64,000 nucleotides of DNA from Streptomyces sp. NBC_01471. Lineage in GTDB: Bacteria > Actinomycetota > Actinomycetes > Streptomycetales > Streptomycetaceae. Location of the stretch: positions 5,582,501 through 5,646,500 of the forward strand of contig NZ_CP109450.1 of NCBI RefSeq assembly GCF_041438865.1. The letters run 5' to 3'. Below are positions 7,762 to 14,814 of this stretch, piece after piece. Positions within the stretch are counted from its first letter, which is position 1. Each line of letters starts with the position of its first letter. A program made the translations under genes and the position numbers. Under the pieces are notes generated by a model, which searched no databases, was not told the DNA's origin, and saw nothing but the letters and a program-made list of their open reading frames with translations.

Positions 7762-8637
7762 TCACAGCCACTCGTTGATCGCGGCGATCAGCACGGTTGC
7801 TTCGTAACGGACGGCGAGCTTGTCGTATCTTGTCGCCACGGCCCGGTGCCGCTTCAGGCGGTTGATTCCGCATTCGACCGCGTGACGCTCGCGGTAGTCG
7901 TCAGGGTCGAAGTGCGGGGGCCGGCCGCCGCGGGAGCCGAGCTTCTGGCGGTTTCGTGCCTGGTCGGCCTTGTCCGGGATGGTGCAGCGGATTCCTCGGT
8001 GACGTAGGTAGGCGCGGTTCCTACGGGAGGCGTACGCCTTGTCCGCGCGGACCCGATCGGGGCGGACGCGTGGCCGGCCTGGTCCGATGCGGGGCACGCG
8101 GACTTTCTTCAGTACCGATTCGAATTGCGGTGAGTCCCCGCGCTGCCCTGCTGTGATCACGATCGACATGGGTTTCTGGCCTTGCTCGACGGCCAGGTGC
8201 AGCTTGGTGGTGAACCCGCCGCGTGAGCGACCCAGGCCATGATCGCCAGGCTCGATGAAGACACCGCCCGGTGGTTCCTTCTGCAGGTCACCCTGCTTGC
8301 GGGCGCCGGCCGCATGCTGATGAGCGCGGCACACGGTCGAGTCGACGCTCAGATCCCATGTGATCAAACCCTTCACGTCGGCCAGGGACTGGAGCCGGGT
8401 AAGGATCCGCTGCCAGGTTCCGTCCCGCTGCCATCGGCGGAAGAGGTCGTAGATCCGGTACCACGGCCCGTACTCGACCGGCACGTCCCGCCACGGAACA
8501 CCGGTCCGGACCCGGAACCGTATGCCGTCGATCAGCAGCCGCCGGGACCAAACGGGCGGCCGCCCCGTCTTCGCTCCCTTCGGCAACAACGGTTCCAACA
8601 TCGCCCACTGCTCATCCGTGAGATCTCCCCGCCCCAT
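7762..8637 (-). CDS. IS5 family transposase, full length
   Basis: A 291-aa DDE transposase in a single intact frame. It begins LTDEQWAMLEPLLPKG (N-terminal DUF4096-type DNA-binding region), then the first catalytic Asp in LSVDSTVCRAHQHAAG, the second in VRADKAYASRRNRAYLRHRG and the Glu in HAVECGINRLKRHRAVATRYDK. It catalyses cut-and-paste movement of the surrounding element. The intact frame and well-preserved ends suggest the element may still be mobile. Confidence 0.93.
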   Translation of the reverse strand: MGRGDLTDEQWAMLEPLLPKGAKTGRPPVWSRRLLIDGIRFRVRTGVPWRDVPVEYGPWYRIYDLFRRWQRDGTWQRILTRLQSLADVKGLITWDLSVDSTVCRAHQHAAGARKQGDLQKEPPGGVFIEPGDHGLGRSRGGFTTKLHLAVEQGQKPMSIVITAGQRGDSPQFESVLKKVRVPRIGPGRPRVRPDRVRADKAYASRRNRAYLRHRGIRCTIPDKADQARNRQKLGSRGGRPPHFDPDDYRERHAVECGINRLKRHRAVATRYDKLAVRYEATVLIAAINEWL

Positions 8638-8749
8638 GAACCGTGATCATTCAGAGCTTGTGATCCACTTTCGACACACGGCCTAGCAGCCTGACAGGGG
8701 GGGGCGGCGGCAGCGCGCCGCCGACCCCGTCTTCCCGAAGGACAGCACC

Positions 8750-9178
8750 GTGCCGACCCGCCACGCCCCCGGAAGTATCGTCATCGCGGACACGCCCGCC
8801 GCGATCCTGGAATGGGCCGCCCGCCGCATCGAACACGTCGGCCTCCACCAGGGCCCCCGCCTGTTCGCCGGGCCCGGCCGCACCGCCACGTTGCCGTGCT
8901 GGCCGCGCGGCGCCCTCGAAGTCGCCGCCGGCCACGGGCGGGGAGCCGCCGGCCGGACGTACGACTGGGACCGCATCAACCACGCCCGCGACCAGGCGTT
9001 CGCCATCCTCGCGGAAACCCTCGCCGGGCACCCCGTCGAAGCGGACGACCCCGCCGCCGCCAAGGCCCTCCACCGCCAGACCATCGACCGGTGGAGCGCC
9101 GAGCCCGGACGTACCGCCGCCGACGCCGCCCTCGCCTTCCGCAGCGCCGCCACCCGCGCCGAACACGCCCTGTTCTGA
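8750..9178 (+). CDS. Hypothetical protein, DUF6197-like
   Basis: GTG 8750 behind GAAGGA. A 142-aa mostly helical protein: AAILEWAARRIEHVGLHQGP, GALEVAAGHGRG, WDRINHARDQAFAILAETLAG. The pattern of an N-terminal helix followed by a short Cys/Gly-Ala-Leu motif and a C-terminal helix resembles DUF6197 proteins common on Streptomyces phages and plasmids. The assignment is by recollection of pattern, not by search. Immediately 3' of the IS. Confidence 0.5.
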   Translation: MPTRHAPGSIVIADTPAAILEWAARRIEHVGLHQGPRLFAGPGRTATLPCWPRGALEVAAGHGRGAAGRTYDWDRINHARDQAFAILAETLAGHPVEADDPAAAKALHRQTIDRWSAEPGRTAADAALAFRSAATRAEHALF

Positions 9179-9221
9179 GCCCGCCGCCCGCCAACACCCC
9201 GAGTCATCGAAGGCCCACACG

Positions 9222-9619
9222 ATGGACGAGACGACAGAAAACCGCAGCACCACCAGGACACCGAGCCGCCGAGGAGCCGCCACCCCCAGCCGGGACGGCG
9301 TCCACCGGCTCAGCGTCCCCCTCCACCCCCGGCTCAGCGCGACCGAGCTGATCCGCACACCCTCGCGGCCCCGGGGGAATCCGACCTCTCCGCCCTCGAC
9401 CCCGTACAGATCCGGTCGCTCATCGCCGACGTGCTCACCCAGCACGGCTATGACGTGCTCGACCGATCGCCATACGACCCGGAGCTCAACCGCCACCGGG
9501 ACGCCCGCCGCGCCGTGCGCCGCGCGTACGGGCCGCGGTTCCTCGACGCTCCCGAAGAACAGGCCGTGCTCGCTGATCCTCTCCGCGAAGTGCTCGCCGG
9601 CGGAAGGAGAACGTCATGA
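9222..9619 (+). pseudogene. Hypothetical protein gene with frameshift near 9360
   Basis: The first frame from ATG 9222 reads MDETTENRSTTRTPSRRG, then LSVPLHPRLSATELIRT to about 9359. The continuing sense frame is shifted (equivalent to loss of one base) and reads LAAPGESDLSALDPVQIRSL, IADVLTQHGYDVLDRSPYD and so on to the stop at 9617-9619. The second part is a good helical protein sequence while the original frame degenerates into Pro/Thr-rich translation. The next gene starts at ATG 9616, overlapping the stop. Function unknown. Confidence 0.6.
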
Positions 9620-10222
9620 CCGCGCCCGTCACCGAGCCGACCGGAGCACGGGCACGGCAGACGTACTACTGGCGGGTGCGCAACGCACGGACGAGCCCGC
9701 CAACCGCGAGCGCGGAGCAGGCGTGGCACATCCACCCCGGACACCCCGGCGGCGCCTACTGCGACCTCGGTCACGAGCTGGACCCGCCCGCACACCACAC
9801 CCCGCCCCTGATGTCCCGCAGCCGTTGGACCCGTCCGCCGGAAAGAGCAGCAGTTCCGGGGCGGGTGTCTCGCCTGCGGCTGGGAAGGCCCCGTTCACCG
9901 CGGTAGCGGATACGGCGACGGCGACAACGAGGCAGTGGAGGACGCCCACGACCACGCATTCCCCGGCTGGCGGACGCTGCCACCGATCACCATGGTCGAG
10001 GACCGATGGGCCGTTCTGCAGAGCCGGAGCCGCTGGGCTCAGCTCACCTCCCAGTACCCGGAAGGCTGGATCGACCAGGGCGCCCCAGTCCTGGCTTGGA
10101 GCCGGTACCGCCGCGAAGCTCACACTCCGCCGAACGCGGGACACCCCCGCTACGAACTCCACGTCGCCCGGCCACCGAGCGGCAAGAGCCGCCGACCCCC
10201 GGATCAGGGGGCCCTCTTCTGA
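9616..10222 (+). pseudogene. DUF6349-like protein gene with frameshift near 9842
   Basis: Begins MTAPVTEPTGARARQTYYWR in one frame. Around GAAAG at 9841-9845 the sense frame moves by +1 and continues KEQQFRGGCLACGWEGPV, EDAHDHAFPGWRTLPPI, YPEGWIDQGAP to a stop at 10220-10222. The Cys pair CLAC and the phrase EDAHDHAFPGWR resemble DUF6349 proteins of actinobacterial plasmids (remembered pattern). Only the downstream half forms an open frame with an in-frame start (ATG 9935), so a shortened protein could be made. Confidence 0.62.
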
Positions 10223-10273
10223 TGACCGCGGTCCTCCGGATCAGGGACCCACCCCCACTCAACCCAAAGGTGG

Positions 10274-10412
10274 TTTAATTACTCCGCCGTAAGTGGAGCG
10301 GGCAACCTCCGAGCGGCAGCGCGTCCCACGGACGCCGCACACCCCAGACAACAGATGACGGCCAGCGCACAAGGGCAACAAGGCGCTGGCCGTCGGTGTC
10401 TCTCTCACCAGA
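10274..10412 (+). promoter_or_regulatory. Conserved leader, copy E, with additional 12-bp hairpin
   Basis: GGTTTAATTA (-10-like TTTAAT 10274-10279) matches copies A and B, although no good -35 box is visible. The hairpin 10286-10317 keeps the GGGCAACC loop with altered stems (GGAG/CTCC, GCCG/CGGC). A second perfect 12-bp stem pairs 10357-10368 with 10383-10394. CTCTCACCAGA at 10402-10412 lies 11 nt before ATG 10424. Confidence 0.6.
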
Positions 10413-10423
10413 AAGACCACATC

Positions 10424-10702
10424 ATGATATGCGACCGACACCCAGACTGCCCCCAGCCTGGCGACATCGCCCAGCTCAAGAGGGGTAACAGCATCGGTGC
10501 TGATCACACTGACAGCTTCGTCGTCGTGGAGGACTTCCCCCCGACCGGACGGCACCTCGTGCTCAACCTCCCCACCGGTCACCTCGGCCGCGCCGACTGG
10601 GCCGCCGCCGTTCCCCTGGCCGACATCGCCACCCTCACCCGGCTCGAAGCGGCGGGCAGCCGTACATGGGCGCCGGCCCCAGAACCGGACGACACCCAGT
10701 GA
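10424..10702 (+). CDS. Hypothetical protein, 92 aa
   Basis: ATG 10424 follows the CTCTCACCAGA box with no strong Shine-Dalgarno. The sequence begins MICDRHPDCPQPGDIAQLK (possible Cys/His metal site) and continues SFVVVEDFPPTGRHLVLNLPTG, then ADIATLTRLEAAG. It is probably a small beta-sheet protein. Family not recognised. It sits directly upstream of a DNA-binding protein and may share its transcript. Confidence 0.55.
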   Translation: MICDRHPDCPQPGDIAQLKRGNSIGADHTDSFVVVEDFPPTGRHLVLNLPTGHLGRADWAAAVPLADIATLTRLEAAGSRTWAPAPEPDDTQ

Positions 10703-10745
10703 CCCCCACCGAGCGGTCACGACCCCGAGCACACAGGAGACGACC

Positions 10746-11399
10746 GTGCCCAGAAAAACCAGCCGCACGCTCTACTCACGAGCGGACCTACGCCAAGCTC
10801 ACGGCCTCAGCGAGTCCACGCTTCAGAACCTCTGGACCGACCGGGAGAACAACGGTCACCCGCCCGTCGCGGAGACCATCGACGGCGTCATGCACTGGGA
10901 TGACGCCGTCTGGGCACCGTGGCACCACGAGCTTCAGCGACAGCGTGCAGCCGCAAACACCACCAACTCGCCGAAGCTCGACGGCGACCCCGAAGAGATG
11001 GTCGGCCCGGCCGAAGCGGCGAAGGTCTGCGGGTTCGCCGACTCCGCCACCGTCTCCCACTACGTCAAGAACCCGCCCGAGGGGTGGCCGCCACCGGACG
11101 GCTGGGACGAGCTCCCGACCCGGCGGCGCCCGAAGTGGAAGCGCTGGCACCTGTGGCAGTACCTAGCGAACCGGAAAGGCCGGGGCCACGCCGGCGGGCG
11201 GCCCAAGGGCCGCCGGGGCCTGGCCTACCCGTACCAGGGGGACGAGCGGCTCGCCCTCGCACGAGAGGCCATCGCGGCGAACCCCGGCGCCACGAACGCC
11301 ACCCTGATTCCCCAACTTCAGGAGCAGACAGAGAAGACCTACTCTCGGCCTGTCTGGAACCTGATCCTCAAGTCCGCCCGCGAGCATCCCGAGGAGTGA
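10746..11399 (+). CDS. Helix-turn-helix plasmid protein, 217 aa
   Basis: GTG 10746 behind CAGGAGA. Residues 1-60 form one HTH-like unit (RTLYSRADLRQAHGLSESTL, then WDDAVWAPWHHE). Residues about 80-140 form a second excisionase/MerR-like winged unit (MVGPAEAAKVCGFADSATVS, then WKRWHLWQYLANRKGRGHAG with the basic tail GGRPKGRRG). Proteins of this type on Streptomyces plasmids are DNA-binding regulators or excision accessory factors. The exact target is unknown. The next start codon is only 3 bp downstream. Confidence 0.65.
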   Translation: MPRKTSRTLYSRADLRQAHGLSESTLQNLWTDRENNGHPPVAETIDGVMHWDDAVWAPWHHELQRQRAAANTTNSPKLDGDPEEMVGPAEAAKVCGFADSATVSHYVKNPPEGWPPPDGWDELPTRRRPKWKRWHLWQYLANRKGRGHAGGRPKGRRGLAYPYQGDERLALAREAIAANPGATNATLIPQLQEQTEKTYSRPVWNLILKSAREHPEE

Positions 11400-11402
11400 C
11401 CC

Positions 11403-11576
11403 GTGCTCGAAAACTGCTGCCCGCGCTGCGGAGGGCCGATCGGTGTACGCCCCGCCCGGACCCGTCTCAAGGTCGACCGTGAGGTACGGATTTGCACTAC
11501 GTGCGGGACGGACGAAGCCGTGCGAGAAGCTACTCACCAGCCACCAGTCCCATTCGGTGACTGGCCGATGAAATAG
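11403..11576 (+). CDS. Zinc-ribbon small protein, 57 aa
   Basis: GTG 11403, 3 bp after the stop of the HTH gene. It encodes VLENCCPRCGGPIGVRPAR, then RICTTCGTDEAVREA, ending FGDWPMK. Two CxxC knuckles (CPRC and CTTC) about 28 residues apart form a classic zinc ribbon. Its position suggests co-translation with the HTH protein and a role in DNA or protein binding. Confidence 0.68.
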   Translation: MLENCCPRCGGPIGVRPARTRLKVDREVRICTTCGTDEAVREATHQPPVPFGDWPMK

Positions 11577-11849
11577 TCAATGAAGCGGGGAGGACCACCA
11601 TCGGGCCGGATCGTGTCACTCCCCGTCTTCACATCGCGCAGTACTTCTGCGTCGCGGACCGGCGTCGTCAAATTCACACTCGGCTCAGCAACAAAAAAGA
11701 CCCGCAGCAGCGCCCGGGTAACAGTGCTGATTGAGAGACCGCTTCCCTTTCAAATCGGAGGCGGCGAATTCGATACGGTGAATCATCAGGGCCGGGCAGG
11801 TCGCTCTGAGTGTCCTGCCCGGCCCAGCCGTATGTGAGAGGAGTTTCCC
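11577..11849 (+). promoter_or_regulatory. Spacer with 11-bp inverted repeat before beta-propeller gene
   Basis: No convincing gene. GGCCGGGCAGG (11790-11800) and CCTGCCCGGCC (11814-11824) form a perfect hairpin ending 25 bp before GTG 11850, with AGAGGAG as ribosome-binding site afterwards. It could be an attenuator or operator. Base composition is less GC-rich than in flanking genes. Confidence 0.45.
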
Positions 11850-13454
11850 GTGGCCGAACAAGCCGGTAGGACCCAGCTCCGGTGGGCATCGTTCAGCACC
11901 GCGGCGGACTGGAGCGCCGATGTGGCCTCCCTGACCGAGCTGGCCGCAGATGCCGCAGTGGTCGCCGAACACGACGGCAAGCTGTACTGCGTGCAAGTAG
12001 GCCGCCAGAGCACGGACGATGCCGGATCAGAGGAGGAGAGTTCCACCCTCTGGTGGACGGTCTTCGACCCCGCCGGCGAGGACGAAACCGGTGCTGGCGC
12101 CGACTGGACGCCCAAGCGGCAGGTCGATGGTGTGGAGGTGGCACAGCTGCCCTCCCTTGCCTCGTTTCGCGGGCAGCTGTTCCTCGCATACCAGGCCGAC
12201 GCCAACGTGGTAGAAGACGAGGACGGCCGCCGTGAACTCGGGCTCATGATCCTCGACGAGGATGCAGGGACCTGGACACCCGCCGACCACGGGCTGGGCA
12301 AGGGAGTGTCCACCCCTGCCCTCGCGGTGCACAAGGACCGGCTGCACGCCGTCTACCAGAACAAGCCCACCGATGCAGGAGCCGCCAGCGGAGAGGTCGG
12401 CGTGCACCGTCTCTTCGACGGCTCGGGCTGGACAGACGCACCCCACCTTCCACAGGAACTCGGACGGACCCTTTCCCTCGTCTCCTACGGAAACGTGCTC
12501 CACCTGTTCGTCAACGACGGCACTGTGATGCACTACCGGGCGCTCGATGGTCTGGAGTTCGACACCTCCGGGCGGCAGGTCAGTTCGCCTCTTCTCGATG
12601 TTGTGCAGGGGGAGCGCGTGGCTACGGCGGTCTACGACGGCGAGCTGCACATCGCCTTCTCCGTCGTCTTCAGCGACGAAGGCACCCCTCGTGTACGGAT
12701 CGCCACTCATGACGGAACGGTCGCTCCAATGGGACAGGGAACCGTCCCGCAGGCGTCCTGGACGGAGCGCTCGGACCTCATCTTCCGAGGCGACCCTTGG
12801 TCACCGATGTTCCCCAGCTTGGCTACCTACATCGGCTTCGCTCCCGATCGGTCGCCGCAGAAGCGGCTCCTGCTGACCTGGACCGGTCTCTCCCACGCCG
12901 TGGAAGTGGAACGCGCCACCACCATCCCGGTGGATGAATGGGAGAGTGCTGTGGCCGAAGCCGAAGGGAAAGCGGGAGCAGCGGCGGACACGTACCGCGC
13001 CGCCTTCGAGGTCGGCCGCCCAGATGGAGAGCGCGTATTCGTCGGTGGTACCGACTTCAGCCACGACGGGTGGAGCCGAGTCGAGCATCTGCTCGGCGCG
13101 CAGGTCTGTACGAACGACAAGGGCCAGCACAGCATCCGCGCCGTATGGTCAGGAACTGCCTCTTACGCTTTGCTTTCCGTCTGGTTGCCGGACACCGACT
13201 TCCGTGTCCGTGGTGCACTCCATTTGGTGCAGGCGGGCGAAGCCTCACGAGTCTCCGACTTCGACAGCACACGCACCGACGACTGGACCAGCGCGCACGG
13301 CGCCAGCTGGATCGACCTGGAACCCGGTGAGTACACCATCGTCCTGGGCAGCGGAGCCGTGAAATTGGGCGGATACCGTCAGGCATACCTGGGCCAGGAG
13401 ACTGGGGCCGACGTGAACCTCCGTCCCCTCCGGGTAACTGTCACCATCAGCTGA
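11850..13454 (+). CDS. Predicted beta-propeller/lectin-like protein, 534 aa
   Basis: GTG 11850 behind AGAGGAG. Repeating blocks contain phrases such as VVAEHDGKLYCVQVG, LASFRGQLFLAYQAD, LAVHKDRLHAVYQN, LVSYGNVLHLFVNDGTVMHY and TAVYDGELHIAFSV. This spacing of about 50 residues between 'hydrophobic-G-x-L-hydrophobic' strands is typical of five- to seven-bladed beta-propellers (sialidase-like or fungal fucose-lectin-like). The last 130 residues form a separate beta-rich domain (SYALLSVWLPDTDFRVRG, DLEPGEYTIVLGSG). No signal peptide or catalytic signature is visible. Binding function is inferred, ligand unknown. Confidence 0.6.
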   Translation: MAEQAGRTQLRWASFSTAADWSADVASLTELAADAAVVAEHDGKLYCVQVGRQSTDDAGSEEESSTLWWTVFDPAGEDETGAGADWTPKRQVDGVEVAQLPSLASFRGQLFLAYQADANVVEDEDGRRELGLMILDEDAGTWTPADHGLGKGVSTPALAVHKDRLHAVYQNKPTDAGAASGEVGVHRLFDGSGWTDAPHLPQELGRTLSLVSYGNVLHLFVNDGTVMHYRALDGLEFDTSGRQVSSPLLDVVQGERVATAVYDGELHIAFSVVFSDEGTPRVRIATHDGTVAPMGQGTVPQASWTERSDLIFRGDPWSPMFPSLATYIGFAPDRSPQKRLLLTWTGLSHAVEVERATTIPVDEWESAVAEAEGKAGAAADTYRAAFEVGRPDGERVFVGGTDFSHDGWSRVEHLLGAQVCTNDKGQHSIRAVWSGTASYALLSVWLPDTDFRVRGALHLVQAGEASRVSDFDSTRTDDWTSAHGASWIDLEPGEYTIVLGSGAVKLGGYRQAYLGQETGADVNLRPLRVTVTIS

Positions 13455-13470
13455 TCATCATCGCGACTTG

Positions 13471-13513
13471 AGCCCCGGTCGGCAGGGCGCTTCTACCCCT
13501 GACGACCGGGGCT
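13471..13513 (+). terminator. Hairpin terminator between convergent genes
   Basis: AGCCCCGGTCG (13471-13481) pairs perfectly with CGACCGGGGCT (13503-13513), followed by TCGTCAT. It lies just after the beta-propeller stop, and the next gene comes from the opposite strand. Confidence 0.7.
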
Positions 13514-13671
13514 TCGTCATGCCGCTGTATCGATTCGGCCCTGGACAGCTGCCTTGAGCCGCGGACGGTGCCCCGATGGCGGACGACACCCACAGCTCAG
13601 AGTCGAACGACTCAGCAGATCTCCGCACGCAAGTACACACGGAGGTGACACCAATGACGCGCAGAGATACG

Positions 13672-14499
13672 TCAGTCGTGACGAGCGAGCTTGACCGAGG
13701 AGACGAGCAGAATCACGGCCAGCACGGGGATGAGCACCAGGTCCGAGAAGACTCCGACCAGGAGGCCGCCCAGCATCGCGCCGACGATCGACCCTGCGGC
13801 CATGACCACGGTGAAGCGGCGGTTGGCGCCCAACACCGCGAAGCTGCCGTCCCGGCTGTATCGGGCGAAGGCGACCAGCATGGTCGGCAGTGACACCAAC
13901 AGGGACAGACTTCCCGCCGTCTTGATGTCGACGCCGAACAGCAGCACGATCGTCGGGATCAGCAGCTCGCCGCCGGCCACGCCCATGATCGCGGCGACTA
14001 CCCCGATGCCGAACCCGGCGACCACGCCCAGGGGCACTTGCGCCCACACCGGCAGTGACAGCGTGCCGACGGTGGTGACGTGGGTGACCAGCAGCGCCGC
14101 AGCCATGAGCACCATCAGGGCGGCCAGCACCTTGTAGAGGGTGGAACTGCGCATCCGTACAGCCCAGGTCGCCCCGGCCCAGGCGCCAATCAGACTCCCG
14201 GCCAGCAAATTGACCGCGATCGTCCAGTGCGCGGCCAGGGCGGAGGCGGGGACCGCCGCCAGCCGGGCGGGCAGCGCGACCAGCACCACTACTAGGCTCA
14301 TCGCCTTGTTCAGGATGACCGCGGAGAGCGCGGCGAATCCGAACAGACTGATCAGCAGCGGCAGCCGGAACTCTGCGCCGCCCAGGCCGATCATCCCGCC
14401 CAGGATGCCGATGGCCGCTCCCGCACCGAAGACCAGGGGCATCGGGTGCGTGGAACGTGCGAGATCAGTGTTCTGGTCAGCGGCCATGACGGACATCAT
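13672..14499 (-). CDS. Sulfite exporter TauE/SafE family membrane protein
   Basis: A polytopic protein of about 275 aa; ATG 14499 (MMSVMAADQN) is taken as start because upstream codons encode a non-hydrophobic Arg-rich tail. Two repeated family motifs are visible: GAGAAIGILGGMIGLGGAEFRLPLL near the N terminus, and FGIGVVAAIMGVAGGELLIPT in the second half. Each precedes a set of hydrophobic helices, about 8 in all. The family exports sulfite, organosulfonates or related anions; the substrate here is not determinable. It is divergent from the relaxase gene and ends near a shared terminator. Confidence 0.86.
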   Translation of the reverse strand: MMSVMAADQNTDLARSTHPMPLVFGAGAAIGILGGMIGLGGAEFRLPLLISLFGFAALSAVILNKAMSLVVVLVALPARLAAVPASALAAHWTIAVNLLAGSLIGAWAGATWAVRMRSSTLYKVLAALMVLMAAALLVTHVTTVGTLSLPVWAQVPLGVVAGFGIGVVAAIMGVAGGELLIPTIVLLFGVDIKTAGSLSLLVSLPTMLVAFARYSRDGSFAVLGANRRFTVVMAAGSIVGAMLGGLLVGVFSDLVLIPVLAVILLVSSVKLARHD

Positions 14500-14737
14500 T
14501 GCCGGGCGTGGAGCCTGTGTGCCATGGCGCAGGCCAGGCTGTGGGCGAAGGCACCGGAGGCCCACGCTCCATTCGTCCGGACCTCCAACTGCCGCCCGCA
14601 CGCGACTTCCCACGCAGGCCACGGCCGCCACCTCATCAGGAACCCAAGCCGCGACCCCGGAAATCCACCGGTAACAGCCCGAGTTCCCAGTGAAGTATCT
14701 TCAGAAATCCTGAACCCATGGAAATCGAAGGACCAAG

Positions 14738-14762
14738 GTATCGTCACTCCGTGACGATACAA
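14738..14762 (+). promoter_or_regulatory. 10-bp inverted repeat overlapping a -10-like box upstream of relaxase
   Basis: GTATCGTCAC (14738-14747), TCC, GTGACGATAC (14751-14760) is a perfect inverted repeat running into TACAAT (14757-14762). It lies 55 bp before the relaxase start. Two readings fit: an operator for autoregulation of transfer genes, or part of an origin of transfer, which in MobF systems often lies next to the relaxase gene. Confidence 0.55.
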
Positions 14763-14814
14763 TCGGCCAAGATGGCTGGAACTGGTCGGGTCAGCGCAGG
14801 AGGTGAGCGGGCCG

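Larger units (their letters stand above)
7210..8686. mobile_element. IS5-family element carrying an acetyltransferase passenger
   Basis: Inverted ends read GTCGTGTTGCGAAAGTCGAT (from 7214) and, reverse-complemented, GCCGTGTGTCGAAAGTGGAT (ending at 8682). Both are flanked by CTAG (7210-7213 and 8683-8686), consistent with a CTAG target duplication. Inside are a GNAT gene (+) and an intact transposase (-). The GNAT lies between the left end and the transposase, so it moves with the element. Confidence 0.8.

Noticed and set aside
11580..11837. 85-residue ORF before the beta-propeller gene
   Set aside because: Composition unlike Streptomyces coding sequence, and it overlaps the hairpin leader.
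13576..14295. Plus-strand ORFs opposite the TauE/SafE gene
   Set aside because: They are antisense shadows with Gln/His/Arg-rich translations; the minus strand encodes a clear membrane protein.
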